64,000 nucleotides of DNA from Telluria beijingensis. Its GTDB lineage: Bacteria > Pseudomonadota > Gammaproteobacteria > Burkholderiales > Burkholderiaceae_D. The stretch is from contig NZ_CP132480.1 of NCBI RefSeq assembly GCF_030770395.1, positions 3,553,802 to 3,617,801 of the forward strand, read 5' to 3'. Both the position numbers and the translations under genes were made by a program. Below, piece by piece: positions 41,545 to 53,138 of this stretch; within the stretch, counting starts at the first letter, position 1, and the number at the start of each line of letters is the position of its first letter. Under the pieces are notes generated by a model. That model saw only the letters and a program-made list of their open reading frames with translations. It searched no databases and was not told the origin of the DNA.

Positions 41545-41871
41545 ATGATGAATCTACTATTGAAAGCTGTAGTCATCCTCTCTTGCTTGAATCTGGGTTC
41601 AGCAAATGCTGCAGCAGAAAAGCTTCCTGCTGATGTCGCCAAGTACGTGCAACAGCGCGAAGGCTGTGACCACTTTCGCGGTGAGGTTCCAGATCCACCG
41701 GATGCGCGGCGGATGAAAGAGATAGAGCGCGAAATCCGCAAGCTCTGCACGGGCACCGATAACAAGCTCAGCAAGTTGAAGCGCAAGTACGCCGAAGACC
41801 AGGCAGTAATGAAGCGCCTGAATGAGTTTGAGGACAATATCGAGAGTTCGGCATCAACGAGCCGGCCATAA
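41545..41871 (+). CDS. Small periplasmic hypothetical protein
   Basis: The protein has 108 residues. Signal peptide (LLLKAVVILSCLNLGSANAA) ends about residue 23, followed by a charged helical mature part with one Cys pair (GCDHFRGE, KLCTGTD). Its stop is followed by a shared terminator. Six nt after the MFS stop, so possibly co-transcribed. Function unknown. Confidence 0.72.
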   Translation: MMNLLLKAVVILSCLNLGSANAAAEKLPADVAKYVQQREGCDHFRGEVPDPPDARRMKEIEREIRKLCTGTDNKLSKLKRKYAEDQAVMKRLNEFEDNIESSASTSRP

Positions 41872-41919
41872 GACGAACCGGCCCAGGCTCGCATTCCTTG
41901 ATTCAACCAGCACAAATAC

Positions 41920-41944
41920 AAACGGCCTCATAAAGAGGCCGTTT
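41920..41944. terminator. Bidirectional terminator between the small gene and gyrB
   Basis: AAACGGCCTC-ATAAA-GAGGCCGTTT is a perfect 10-bp stem with T/A-rich ends on both sides, lying between two convergent genes, so it can end transcription from both. Confidence 0.85.
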
Positions 41945-41963
41945 GACTTTCATCGCTTAGCGA

Positions 41964-44579
<2,616 letters not shown>

Positions 44580-44586
44580 TCAAGCA

Positions 44587-44616
44587 AACTTGGGTCCCCA
44601 CCTGCGCGGGGACGAC
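44587..44616 (+). repeat. REP-like palindrome, pair B
   Basis: AACTTGGGTCCCCACCTGCG followed by CGGGGACGACG. Together with 44540-44570 it makes an inverted pair spaced by 16 nt. Confidence 0.8.
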
Positions 44617-44663
44617 GGTCTTGAGGCTAACTATTGTTGGCGCGCCGTCTGCTTACCAAGTTC

Positions 44664-45770
44664 TTAAATACGCATCGGCATGACGACATACTTGAAGTCG
44701 CCATTGTCGGGAATCGAGATCAGCGCCGACGAGTTCGAATCGCCCAGGGCGATGTTCACCTGGTCGCATTTCAGGTTGTTGAGCACGTCGAGCAGGTAGG
44801 TGACGTTGAAACCGATATCGATGGCGTCGCCGCCGTAGTCGATCTCGAGTTCTTCGACCGCTTCTTCCTGGTCGGCATTGGTCGAGCTGATCTTCATGAC
44901 GCCCGGCTCGATGATGCAGCGCACGCCCTTGAATTTATCGCTGGTCATGATCGCGGCGCGCTGCAGCGAACGCAGCAGTTCATCGCGGCTGATCGTGAAA
45001 TCGTTCTTGTAACCCTTCGGGATCACGCGGGTGTAGTCAGGGAATTTACCCTCGACCAGTTTCGACACCAGCTCGATGTCGGCAAAAGTCAGTTTGACTT
45101 GCGAAGCCGCGATGTCCAGGCGCACGGTCTCGTCGCTTTCTTCCAGCAGGCGCTGCAGCTCGATGATGGTCTTGCGCGGGATGATCACTTCCTGGCGCTC
45201 GAACTGCTGCTCGGTCTCGACTTGGCAGAACGCCAGGCGGTGGCCGTCGGTCGCCACGGCAATGATATTGCTGCCGTCCAGCACCAGCAGCAGGCCGTTC
45301 AGGTAGTAACGGATGTCCTGCTGGGCCATCGAGAAGTACACCATATTGAACAGGTGCTTCAGCGTTTTCTGCGGCAGGGTCACCGAGGCGTTGTGGGTCT
45401 CGGCCACCGAGACGGTCGGGAATTCCTCTGCCGCCAGGGTTTGCAGCGCGAAGCGCGACTTGCCGCTCTGGACGGCCAGGCGCTTGTTCTGCAGGGTCAT
45501 GGTGACGTCGCCGGATTCCGGCAGCGCACGCAGGATGTCGAGCAGCTTACGTGCGGCCACCGTGGTGCCGGTCACGTCGTCGCCCGAGCCGATATTGGCG
45601 TGCGTGGTGATTTGCACTTCGGTGTCGGTCGACAGGAAGGACACGCTCTCGCCGTTCTTGCGAATGAGGATATTGGCCAGAATCGGCATGGTGTGCCGAC
45701 GCTCGACAATACCGCTCACAATCTGCAGTGGCCGGAGAAGCGTGTCTCGGGTGGTTTTGACCAATTGCAT
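44664..45770 (-). CDS. dnaN: DNA polymerase III beta subunit (sliding clamp)
   Basis: The protein has 368 residues, the standard clamp length. The text is that of DnaN: MQLVKTTRDTLLRPLQIVSG, ILANILIRKNGESVSFLSTD, LLVLDGSNIIAVATDGHRLA, FPDYTRVIPKGYKNDFTISR and the C-terminal YVVMPMRI (the MPMRI end). The clamp encircles DNA and tethers polymerase III. The ATG follows GAGGATAACT. dnaA is 96 bp upstream on the same strand. Confidence 0.98.
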   Translation of the reverse strand: MQLVKTTRDTLLRPLQIVSGIVERRHTMPILANILIRKNGESVSFLSTDTEVQITTHANIGSGDDVTGTTVAARKLLDILRALPESGDVTMTLQNKRLAVQSGKSRFALQTLAAEEFPTVSVAETHNASVTLPQKTLKHLFNMVYFSMAQQDIRYYLNGLLLVLDGSNIIAVATDGHRLAFCQVETEQQFERQEVIIPRKTIIELQRLLEESDETVRLDIAASQVKLTFADIELVSKLVEGKFPDYTRVIPKGYKNDFTISRDELLRSLQRAAIMTSDKFKGVRCIIEPGVMKISSTNADQEEAVEELEIDYGGDAIDIGFNVTYLLDVLNNLKCDQVNIALGDSNSSALISIPDNGDFKYVVMPMRI

Positions 45771-45866
45771 AGTTATCCTCAGTACGTTTGAAAGGTGATG
45801 TGTTACTAAAGCGATATTGTGCCATTGCCTGAGGCAAACACAAAAAAACTGCTCAAAGGCGGGCGA

Positions 45867-47276
45867 TCAGCCCTTGAGCGTCTGTTCCAGCACGTGCAGC
45901 TCGTGGTTGCACTCTGGATTTTTCTGGCGGTCGCCGGCGATCTTGCGCACCGCATGCAGCACCGTCGTGTGGTCGCGGCCGCCGAACAGTTCGCCGATCT
46001 CCGGCAAGCTCTTTTGCGTGAGCTCTTTTGCCAGGTACATGGCGATCTGGCGCGGGCGGGCGATATTCGCCGGCCGGCGCTTCGAGTACATGTCCGCGAC
46101 CTTGATGTTGAAGAAGTCGGCCACCGTCTTCTGGATGTTTTCCACCGAGATCTGGCGGTTCTGCACCGACAGCAAATCCTTGAGCGCCTCTTTCACGACA
46201 TCGATGGTGATGTCCTTGCCGTGGAAGCGCGAGTAGGCCAGGATCTTGCGCAGCGCGCCTTCGAGCTCGCGGACGTTGGAACGCAGATGCTTGGCCACGA
46301 AGAAGGCGACGTCGTCCGACAGGGTCACGTCCTCGGACTGCGCCTTTTTCAAGAGAATCGCCACCCGCATCTCGAGCTCGGGCGGCTCGATCGCCACCGT
46401 CAGGCCAGAGTCGAAGCGCGAGATCAGGCGGTCGTCCATGCCGGTGATCTCCTTCGGATAAGTATCCGAGGTGATGATGATCTGCTTCTTGGCCGCGATC
46501 AGCGCCTCGAAGGCATAGAAGAACTCTTCCTGCGTCCGGCTCTTGCCACCGAAGAATTGAATATCATCGATGAGCAGCATGTCGAGCGAATGATAGTAGT
46601 GCTTGAAGTCGTCGAAGCCCTTGCGTTGATAGGCGGTGACGACGTCGCGCACGTACTGCTCGGCGTGGATGTAGCGGATGCGCGCGTTCGGCTGGTCGGC
46701 CATGACCTGGTTGCCGATCGCATGGATCAAGTGGGTTTTACCCAAGCCGACGCCGCCGTAGAAGAACAGCGGGTTGTACGACACGCCCGGATTGTTGGCG
46801 ACCTGGATCGCGGCGGCGCGCGCCAGCTGGTTGGCCTTACCGGTCACGAAGCTGTCGAAGGTGAGCTCGGTGTTGATGCGGCTCTGCTCGCGTTTCGGCG
46901 AGTTGGCGATGTTCAGGTTCTGGGTCGGGCTTGGCGCCGGGTTTTCTTGCCCAGGCGCCGGACGCGGCGCGTTGAAATCTGGCGTGGCGGCGGACGTGGT
47001 CGCGGCTGCGCCTGCCGGCTTGCGGGCAGGATGAGTCTTGGGGTCGAGCACGAACTGCACCTCGACCGGCGCTTCCCAATACTGGGCCGCCAGCTCCGTG
47101 ATGCGGGTGGCGAACTGCGTCTTGACCCAGTCGAGCTTGAAGCGGTTAGGCGCAGCGATGCGTAGCTTGCCGTCTTCGTAGTCGAGGGCGACCAGCGGTT
47201 TGATCCACGCGCTGAATTGCTGCGGCGTGAGCTCAAGCTCTAGCTGCGCGGATGCGGTCTGCCAAAAATTTTCCAT
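45867..47276 (-). CDS. dnaA: Chromosomal replication initiator
   Basis: The protein has 469 residues. Domain I starts [20 protein letters not shown]; a variable linker rich in Ala/Pro follows (about 85-130). Domain III has Walker [16 protein letters not shown] and Walker [14 protein letters not shown], and domain IV ends with the DNA-binding signature [15 protein letters not shown] and [14 protein letters not shown]. It binds DnaA boxes and melts the origin. It leads the dnaA-dnaN-gyrB run. The region upstream (47277-47642) is the best origin candidate. Confidence 0.98.
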   Translation of the reverse strand: MENFWQTASAQLELELTPQQFSAWIKPLVALDYEDGKLRIAAPNRFKLDWVKTQFATRITELAAQYWEAPVEVQFVLDPKTHPARKPAGAAATTSAATPDFNAPRPAPGQENPAPSPTQNLNIANSPKREQSRINTELTFDSFVTGKANQLARAAAIQVANNPGVSYNPLFFYGGVGLGKTHLIHAIGNQVMADQPNARIRYIHAEQYVRDVVTAYQRKGFDDFKHYYHSLDMLLIDDIQFFGGKSRTQEEFFYAFEALIAAKKQIIITSDTYPKEITGMDDRLISRFDSGLTVAIEPPELEMRVAILLKKAQSEDVTLSDDVAFFVAKHLRSNVRELEGALRKILAYSRFHGKDITIDVVKEALKDLLSVQNRQISVENIQKTVADFFNIKVADMYSKRRPANIARPRQIAMYLAKELTQKSLPEIGELFGGRDHTTVLHAVRKIAGDRQKNPECNHELHVLEQTLKG

Positions 47277-47324
47277 ACTTCGCTTTTGATTCGTAACACG
47301 CTATTTTACCTGTCTCGGCCGAAG

Positions 47325-47333
47325 TTATCCACA
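47325..47333 (+). promoter_or_regulatory. DnaA box
   Basis: TTATCCACA matches the strong DnaA-box consensus exactly. It lies 48 bp before the dnaA start codon, so it could also mediate dnaA autoregulation. Confidence 0.85.
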
Positions 47334-47430
47334 GGCGCTGCACATATTTTCCACCGAAATGGGCGTCCCCACCGGACCCTTGCCAAGCTGGAAACGCCCG
47401 CCGGCAGTGCTTGCCGAAACAACAGCCGCC

Positions 47431-47460
47431 TTGACAGTGGCGGGCGAAATAGAGTCTAAT
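47431..47460 (+). promoter_or_regulatory. Candidate sigma-70 promoter for rpmH-rnpA-yidD-yidC
   Basis: TTGACA (47431-47436), 18-bp spacer, TCTAAT (47455-47460). Faces rpmH with about 180 nt of leader before it, room for autoregulatory structure. Confidence 0.5.
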
Positions 47461-47642
47461 TCAGGGTTCCCCGTCCGTGCGCCAGGCCAGGCTGTCTTTT
47501 TTCAGCGGCTGGTGGTTGGGCGAAGAGAGACTTGCTGTGGCATGACGCTGGCTTAACCTCGAGCGAAATTGTCATCGGCGCCGAATCTGGCGATGACGCC
47601 AGACCCGATTTTGCATCTTATTTTGCTTTAAGCGAGACCACC

Positions 47643-47777
47643 ATGAAACGTACTTACCAACCTTCCGTCGTCCGTCGCAAGCGCACGCACGGCTTCCGCG
47701 CACGTATGGCTACCCGTGGTGGCCGTCAAGTCCTGAACGCTCGCCGCGCCAAGGGCCGCAAGCGTCTGGCTGTCTAA
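47643..47777 (+). CDS. rpmH: Ribosomal protein bL34
   Basis: The protein has 44 residues: [20 protein letters not shown], then [20 protein letters not shown]. Highly basic and the standard bL34 length. Assembles into the large ribosomal subunit. First gene of rpmH-rnpA-yidD-yidC. Confidence 0.99.
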   Translation: MKRTYQPSVVRRKRTHGFRARMATRGGRQVLNARRAKGRKRLAV

Positions 47778-47808
47778 GTCACGCACCGCAGATCGATTGC
47801 GGTCGGTG

Positions 47809-48207
47809 ATGACAGGCGAAGGTTCGCACGACTTCGCGCGCGCTCGGCGCATCGTTAAAACGGATGAATTTTCATCCGTTTTTCGTTTGCGGCCGACGCA
47901 AAAAACGGCGCATTTCGTGCTCTACACGCGTCCGAATTCCTTGCCGCATGCGCGGCTGGGCGTCGTTGCGGCCAAGCGGTTCGCGCCGCGCGCGGTAACC
48001 CGCAATACGATCAAGCGCATGACGCGCGAGCTGTTCCGTACCAGCAGCCTGGCGCCGGTCGATTGCATCGTCCGCCTGTCGCGTCCCGTCAATACCAAGG
48101 ACGGTCCGGCCACCACGCGCGCCCTGAAGGCTGCGCTGAAGGTGGAACTGGCGCGCCTGTTCGCATCGCAACAGCGGCCGCGTCCGGCGCCCGTGAACCC
48201 GCCATGA
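47809..48207 (+). CDS. rnpA: Ribonuclease P protein component
   Basis: The protein has 132 residues. RNase P protein motifs: [20 protein letters not shown], then [21 protein letters not shown] containing the conserved RNxxKR loop. It works with the M1 RNA to trim tRNA 5' ends. The start was set at the ATG at 47809; TTG at 47797 would add four residues. The stop overlaps the yidD start as ATGA. Confidence 0.96.
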   Translation: MTGEGSHDFARARRIVKTDEFSSVFRLRPTQKTAHFVLYTRPNSLPHARLGVVAAKRFAPRAVTRNTIKRMTRELFRTSSLAPVDCIVRLSRPVNTKDGPATTRALKAALKVELARLFASQQRPRPAPVNPP

Positions 48208-48470
48208 AGACGCTGCTCGTCTGGTTGCTTCGCGGCTACCAGTTGCTGCTGTCCCCGATGCTCGGGCCGCGTTGCCGGTTCTATCCCAGCTGTTCCAATT
48301 ACGCCATCGAAGCGCTGCGCGTCCATGGCGCCGCACGCGGTTCCTGGCTGGCCGCGCGCCGCGTGGGCCGCTGCCATCCGTGGAACGCGGGTGGCGTCGA
48401 CCCGGTGCCGCCCAAAGACGGCGGCCCCAAGGAATCCCATTCAGCCGCTTGCGGTTGCAACCACTCCTGA
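48204..48470 (+). CDS. yidD: Membrane protein insertion efficiency factor
   Basis: The protein has 88 residues. The family core is [20 protein letters not shown] followed by [11 protein letters not shown], and [18 protein letters not shown]. The three Cys-containing boxes and the length are typical. Helps YidC insert inner-membrane proteins. Overlaps rnpA by 4 bp; yidC starts 8 nt after. Confidence 0.97.
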   Translation: MKTLLVWLLRGYQLLLSPMLGPRCRFYPSCSNYAIEALRVHGAARGSWLAARRVGRCHPWNAGGVDPVPPKDGGPKESHSAACGCNHS

Positions 48471-48478
48471 AGACTCCA

Positions 48479-50161
48479 ATGGAATTCAATAAACGTACTG
48501 TCCTGTGGATCGTGTTCGCCATCTCCCTGATTGTTCTCTGGAACAACTGGATGGTGGCTAACGGCAAGCAGTCGCTGTTCTCGGCGCAACCACCGGCGCA
48601 AGTCGCCCAGCAGAACAAGCCGACAGATGTCCCAGCCGCGCCGCAGCCGGGCAGCACCGCCGTGCCGGGTACTCCTGCAGCCGCCGCTACCGCGGTGCCG
48701 GGCGCCCCAGCCGCGCCGGCTGCACCAGTCAGCCAGATCGTCACCGTCACCACCGACGTGGTGAAAGTCGACATCGACTCGGTCGGCGGCGTCATCAAGC
48801 GCCTCGAGCTGCTGCACTATCCGGATCACTTCGACAAGACGAAGAACCAGGTCCTGTTCAATGTGAACGGCCCGAACGTCTACCTGGGCCAGACCGGCCT
48901 GATCGGCACCAGCGCCGCCGGCGTGCTGCCGAACCACACCACGCCGTTCACCGTCAAGTCGGCCCAGACCACGCTTAATGGCAACAACCAGGCGCAGGTC
49001 GTCCTGGAAGCCGAGCAGGGGGGCGTGCGCCTGACCAAGACGCTGACCTTCCGCAAGGGCGACTACCTGGTCGGCGTGCGTCATGACGTGACCAATATCA
49101 GCGCCGCGCCGGTCCAGCCATCGCTCTACCTGCAGCTGCAGCACGACGGCAACAAGCCGGCCACCGATTCCTGGTTCATGCCGAGCTACACCGGCCCGAC
49201 CCTGTACACCGACGCCGACAAGTACCAGAAGCTGACCTTCGAAGAGATCGAAAAGGGTAAAGTGGATCACTCGACCAAGGCCGATAACGGTTGGGTCGCG
49301 ATCTCGCAGCACTTCTTCGTCTCGGCCTTCATCCCGGCCGACAAGGCGGCGCGCGACATCTTCACCAAGAAGATCGCCAACAACCTGTATGCGATCGGCA
49401 CCGTGCAGTCGCTGGGCACCGTGGCGCCTGGCGCGACCGTGTCGAACGACACCCGCCTGTATTCGGGTCCGCAGGACGAGCAGATCCTGGAAACCATCAC
49501 CCCGGGCCTGGAGCTGGTGAAGGACTACGGCATGCTGACCGTGATCGCCAAACCGATCTTCTGGGTGATGACCCAGCTGCACGCGATGCTGGGCAACTGG
49601 GGCTGGACCATCGTCGCCCTGACCATCCTGATCAAGCTGGCCTTCTTCCCACTGTCGGCCGCCGGCTACCGCAGCATGGCGAAGATGCGCGTGGTGACGC
49701 CGAAGATGCAGGCGATCCGCGAACGCTACAAGAGCGATCCGGCCAAGATGCAGCAGGCCACCATGGAGCTGTACAAGACCGAGAAGATCAACCCGCTGGG
49801 CGGCTGCCTGCCGATCCTGGTGCAGATGCCGGTGTTCTTCGCCCTGTACTGGGTGCTGCAGGCCTCGGTCGAGATGCGCGGCGCGCCATGGATCGGCTGG
49901 ATCCAGGACCTGACCCAGCCCGACCCGTACTACATCCTGCCGGTGATCTACGCGGTGTCGATGTACATCACGACCAAGCTCAATCCGCAGCCGACCGACC
50001 CGGTGCAGGCCAAGATGATGCTGTTCATGCCGATCGCGTTCTCGGTGGTGTTCTTCTTCTTCCCGTCCGGCCTGGTGCTGTACTGGGTGGTCAATAACAT
50101 CCTGTCGATCGCCCAGCAGTGGGTCATCACCCGCAAGTTCGAGAGCGGCGCCGCCAAGTAA
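48479..50161 (+). CDS. yidC: Membrane protein insertase
   Basis: The protein has 560 residues. An N-terminal membrane anchor (VLWIVFAISLIVLWNNWMV) and a Pro/Ala/Gln linker lead into the large periplasmic domain (about 90-350) of the Gram-negative type. The conserved C-terminal five-TM bundle includes GWTIVALTILIKLAFFPLSA with the conserved Arg/Lys-rich cytosolic loop (MAKMRVVTPKMQAIRERYKS) and LPSGLVLYWVVNN-type ending. It inserts and folds inner-membrane proteins with or without SecYEG. A strong terminator follows. Confidence 0.98.
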   Translation: MEFNKRTVLWIVFAISLIVLWNNWMVANGKQSLFSAQPPAQVAQQNKPTDVPAAPQPGSTAVPGTPAAAATAVPGAPAAPAAPVSQIVTVTTDVVKVDIDSVGGVIKRLELLHYPDHFDKTKNQVLFNVNGPNVYLGQTGLIGTSAAGVLPNHTTPFTVKSAQTTLNGNNQAQVVLEAEQGGVRLTKTLTFRKGDYLVGVRHDVTNISAAPVQPSLYLQLQHDGNKPATDSWFMPSYTGPTLYTDADKYQKLTFEEIEKGKVDHSTKADNGWVAISQHFFVSAFIPADKAARDIFTKKIANNLYAIGTVQSLGTVAPGATVSNDTRLYSGPQDEQILETITPGLELVKDYGMLTVIAKPIFWVMTQLHAMLGNWGWTIVALTILIKLAFFPLSAAGYRSMAKMRVVTPKMQAIRERYKSDPAKMQQATMELYKTEKINPLGGCLPILVQMPVFFALYWVLQASVEMRGAPWIGWIQDLTQPDPYYILPVIYAVSMYITTKLNPQPTDPVQAKMMLFMPIAFSVVFFFFPSGLVLYWVVNNILSIAQQWVITRKFESGAAK

Positions 50162-50179
50162 TTCCGCAGCTTTCTCACT

Positions 50180-50212
50180 AAAAGCCCGCGCCGTGTGCGC
50201 GGGCTTTTTTTT
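50180..50212 (+). terminator. Rho-independent terminator after yidC
   Basis: AAAGCCCGCG-CCGTGTG-CGCGGGCTTTTTTTT: 10-bp GC-rich stem followed by an eight-T run, 18 nt after the yidC stop. Confidence 0.93.
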
Positions 50213-50232
50213 GCGTATGCGATCCACTCAGT

Positions 50233-50262
50233 ACTTGGGTTCCCGCCTGCGCGGGAACGACG
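50233..50262 (+). repeat. REP-like palindrome, pair C
   Basis: ACTTGGGTTCCCGCCTGCGC followed by GGGAACGACG, directly after the yidC terminator. Confidence 0.8.
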
Positions 50263-50311
50263 TGAATGAGCTGCGGCATGCGGCAGATACTTGTAGCCAG
50301 CTACAGTCGCA

Positions 50312-50341
50312 CGTCGTTCCCGCGAAGGCGGGAACCCAAGT
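50312..50341 (-). repeat. REP-like palindrome, pair C
   Basis: CGTCGTTCCCGCGAAGGCGG followed by GAACCCAAGT, inverted relative to 50233, spaced by 49 nt; ends 54 nt before mnmE. Confidence 0.8.
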
Positions 50342-50395
50342 GAGTCAGCAAACCATCAGCCCCCGCACCCACCCCAATACCTTACAATCGCCCTC

Positions 50396-51775
50396 ATGAA
50401 ACTCGATACATCCCCCATCGCCGCCATCGCCACCGCCCCGGGCCGCGGCGGCATCGGCGTCGTGCGCGCCTCCGGCAAGTCGCTCGCCTTCCTCGTCGAC
50501 GCCCTGTTCCCCGGCGTGACCCTGGCGCCGCGCCACGCCACCTACATCCCGTTCAAGGCCGCCAACGGCGACATCATCGACGAGGGCCTGGCCCTGTACT
50601 TCAAGGGCCCGCATTCGTACACCGGCGAGGACGTGCTCGAGCTGCAGGGGCACGGCGGTCCGGTGGTGCTGAAGATGCTCCTGGCGCGGGTGCTGGAAGC
50701 GGGCGCACCGTCCGGCCTGCGCCTGGCCGAACCGGGCGAATTCACGCGCCGCGCTTTTCTGAACGACAAGCTCGACCTGGCCCAGGCCGAGGCGGTGGCC
50801 GACCTGATCGACGCCTCCACCGAAGCCGCGGCGAAATCGGCCTCGCAATCGCTGTCGGGCGCGTTCTCGCAAGTGGTGCACACGCTGGTCGACGGCACGA
50901 TCAATCTGCGCATGCTGGTCGAGGCCACGCTCGACTTCCCCGAAGAAGAAATCGACTTCCTCGAAAAGTCGAACGCGCGCGGCCAGCTGGCCGGCATCAT
51001 CGAGTCGTTGGAAAACGTGTTCCGCCAGGCGGCGCAGGGCGCGCTGCTGCGCGAAGGCCTGAACGTGGTGCTGGTCGGCCAGCCCAACGTGGGCAAGTCC
51101 TCGCTACTGAATGCGCTGGCCGGGGCCGAGGTCGCGATCGTCACGCCGATCGCCGGCACCACGCGCGACAAGGTGAGCGAGACGATCCAGATCGAGGGCA
51201 TCCCGCTCAACATCATCGACACCGCCGGCATCCGCGCAGTAAGCGACGAGATCGACGTGGTGGAACGCATCGGCATCGAGCGCACCTGGGGCGAGGTCGG
51301 CAAGGCCGACGTGATCCTGCACCTGCTGGACGCCAACCTGGGCCCGAGCGCGGCCGACGAGGCCATCGTCGCGGCTTTCCCGGCCAATGTGCCGGTGGTG
51401 CGCATCTGGAACAAGATCGACCTGTCGGGCCACACGCCGTCGAAGGACGAGAGCCTGGATGCGGTCCACCTCTACCTGTCGGCGCACGAGAAGCTCGGCA
51501 TCGACCTGCTGCGCGCCGAGCTGCTGCGCATCGCCGGCTGGCAGCAGACTGGCGAATCGCTGTACCTGGCGCGCGAACGCCACCTGATCGCGCTGCGCGC
51601 CGCGCGCGAGCACCTGGAGCTGGCGCGCCAGCACGCGATGCAGGACGACCAGTCGCTCGACCTGTTCGCTGAGGAACTACGCCTGGCGCAGGATCAGCTC
51701 TCGAGCATCACCGGGCAGTTCACGCCGGATGATCTGCTCGGGGTGATCTTCAGCCGCTTCTGTATCGGCAAATAG
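50396..51775 (+). CDS. mnmE: tRNA modification GTPase
   Basis: The protein has 459 residues. N-terminal folate-binding domain ([20 protein letters not shown]); middle helical domain; GTPase motifs G1 [13 protein letters not shown]2/G3 [10 protein letters not shown] and DTAGIR, G4 WNKIDL; invariant C-terminal FCIGK. With MnmG it installs carboxymethylaminomethyl groups on U34 of tRNAs. Placement right after yidC is usual in proteobacteria. Confidence 0.98.
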   Translation: MKLDTSPIAAIATAPGRGGIGVVRASGKSLAFLVDALFPGVTLAPRHATYIPFKAANGDIIDEGLALYFKGPHSYTGEDVLELQGHGGPVVLKMLLARVLEAGAPSGLRLAEPGEFTRRAFLNDKLDLAQAEAVADLIDASTEAAAKSASQSLSGAFSQVVHTLVDGTINLRMLVEATLDFPEEEIDFLEKSNARGQLAGIIESLENVFRQAAQGALLREGLNVVLVGQPNVGKSSLLNALAGAEVAIVTPIAGTTRDKVSETIQIEGIPLNIIDTAGIRAVSDEIDVVERIGIERTWGEVGKADVILHLLDANLGPSAADEAIVAAFPANVPVVRIWNKIDLSGHTPSKDESLDAVHLYLSAHEKLGIDLLRAELLRIAGWQQTGESLYLARERHLIALRAAREHLELARQHAMQDDQSLDLFAEELRLAQDQLSSITGQFTPDDLLGVIFSRFCIGK

Positions 51776-51804
51776 CCCCTGTCCCGCCAAAAAGACCCAA
51801 AAAA

Positions 51805-51861
51805 CCGTCCGGCGCCGCGTTATGGAGTCAGACGCGCCGCCACGGTGGGGGCGCCGGACGG
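51805..51861 (+). promoter_or_regulatory. Long perfect stem in the 5' leader of the YbjN-like gene
   Basis: CCGTCCGGCGCC (51805-51816) and GGCGCCGGACGG (51850-51861) pair perfectly over 12 bp with a 33-nt loop, ending directly beside the GGGAG ribosome site of the next gene. It is preceded by A-rich sequence. It could set ribosome access or stabilise the mRNA; on the minus strand it would resemble a terminator but no minus-strand gene needs one. Confidence 0.55.
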
Positions 51862-51871
51862 GAGAAGAACG

Positions 51872-52324
51872 ATGAGCGACACGAGGGCGAGGCTCGAAGC
51901 GCGGGCGCAGCAATACCAGGAGTGGATGTGCGAGGAGGGCTACCGCGCCCGCGATCCCGTATGGGACGACCAGGCCGACACCTGGGACGTCCACGTCAAG
52001 TACGAAGGCGCCACCCTGCTGCTCGTGTTCGACGTCGACGACGCCGGCTTCGTGCGCATCCTGATGCCCAATTTCTGGACCGTCGAACCGGAGGCGCTGC
52101 CAGCGGCGCTGGCCGCCCTCGACCTGGCCAACAAGAAGTGCAAGTGCGCCAAGGTGCACCTGAACGCGCGCGGCGACGACACCATCGCCGCGGTCGAATT
52201 CCTGGACCAGGGCGACCAGATGCGTCCCGCGACCCTGCTCCGTTATCTGGCCATGGTGGTCAACGCGGCCAAATTCTTCGCCGGCGCCATGCAGGAACAG
52301 CCGGAATCGATGCAGCCTGCATGA
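51872..52324 (+). CDS. YbjN-like / type III secretion chaperone-fold protein
   Basis: The protein has 150 residues. Segments WDVHVKYEGATLLLVFDVDD, ALPAALAALDLANKKCKCAK and AVEFLDQGDQMRPATLLRYL fit the YbjN/secretion-chaperone fold (alpha-beta layers with a long last helix). YbjN proteins affect stress and motility gene expression by unknown mechanism. GGGAGAAG precedes the ATG. The sigma-like gene follows 79 nt after. Confidence 0.7.
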   Translation: MSDTRARLEARAQQYQEWMCEEGYRARDPVWDDQADTWDVHVKYEGATLLLVFDVDDAGFVRILMPNFWTVEPEALPAALAALDLANKKCKCAKVHLNARGDDTIAAVEFLDQGDQMRPATLLRYLAMVVNAAKFFAGAMQEQPESMQPA

Positions 52325-52403
52325 AATGATCCCTCCGTGCATCTGGATGCCACGGACGAGGATAAAGTTGCCAGAATTCACAGGAGCAGGGACGCACCAC
52401 GCT

Positions 52404-53138
52404 ATGGATAACAACAATGGGTTCGACTACGGCAATGCCCGGATCGTCGAATACTGGAACCGCAGGCGCCAGGGCCTCGACAAGAAGGAATGGGAAGACT
52501 TCTATCGGCTGATCATGCCGGTCCTGATGCGCACCAGGCTGCCGAGCGACTTCAACGACGACCGCAAGCGCCTGGAACTGGTCAATGACTTCTTCCAGGA
52601 CAAGGTGCTGGTCAATGCCGCCACGTCCACCGCCGGCGCACTGCAGAATGTGCATGCACTGCACGCCTACCTGAAGAACTACGCGTTGCAGCGCATGCGC
52701 ACGCCCGATCCGCAGCCGCCCGAAGAAGCTGGGGAACTGGCCGCTGCCGATGCCCCCACGGGGCATACGCGCCTGCTGGACGAAGCCGGCATCGATCCGC
52801 ATGCCGTCATGCACAGCGCCGACCGCTTCGTCGAGACGCTCGATGCGGGCGAGGTCGCGCTGCTGCGCAGCCATTCCTGTGCCGACGACGACAAGCCCGA
52901 GCCGATGTCGTCGATCGCCGCGCGGACCGGCATGCCGACCGCGTGGTTCAACCGCGCCAAGGCGCTCGGCGTCACCCGCAGCAAGGGCGACACCTATCGC
53001 GGCTACGAGCGCACCAAGATCGGCCGCTGGCTGGTGTCGAACGGCGCCGAGCTCCACCCCGACTGGCGCGAAGAGGTGGCGGCCTTGCTGCTGCTGCTGT
53101 GCCAGCGGGTCCGCATGCATCGCCGGGAGGCCCCATGA
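52404..53138 (+). CDS. ECF-sigma-like regulator (divergent)
   Basis: The protein has about 244 residues; the start is uncertain (ATG 52404 preferred, ATG 52326 possible). It resembles a region 2 sigma segment: RKRLELVNDFFQDKVLVN, then NVHALHAYLKNYALQRMR, the pattern of ECF factors in which a region 2 helix ends Asp-...-Arg. A C-terminal region 4-like helix-turn-helix follows (MSSIAARTGMPTAWFNRAKA). It precedes by ATGA overlap a single-pass membrane gene and then a caspase, as in sigma/anti-sigma/target operons. Sequence divergence keeps confidence moderate. Confidence 0.55.
   Translation: MDNNNGFDYGNARIVEYWNRRRQGLDKKEWEDFYRLIMPVLMRTRLPSDFNDDRKRLELVNDFFQDKVLVNAATSTAGALQNVHALHAYLKNYALQRMRTPDPQPPEEAGELAAADAPTGHTRLLDEAGIDPHAVMHSADRFVETLDAGEVALLRSHSCADDDKPEPMSSIAARTGMPTAWFNRAKALGVTRSKGDTYRGYERTKIGRWLVSNGAELHPDWREEVAALLLLLCQRVRMHRREAP

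Larger units (their letters stand above)
47277..47642. other. oriC: Candidate chromosomal origin (oriC) region, dnaA-rpmH gap
   Basis: 366 bp between divergent dnaA and rpmH. It contains one perfect DnaA box, TTATCCACA (47325-47333), one near match TTTTCCACC (47347-47355), and an AT-rich stretch (TAACACGCTATTTTACC, 47294-47310). No further consensus boxes were found on either strand. The usual expectation is several clustered boxes, so this may be only the dnaA promoter-proximal part of oriC, or other boxes may be degenerate. Confidence 0.5.
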
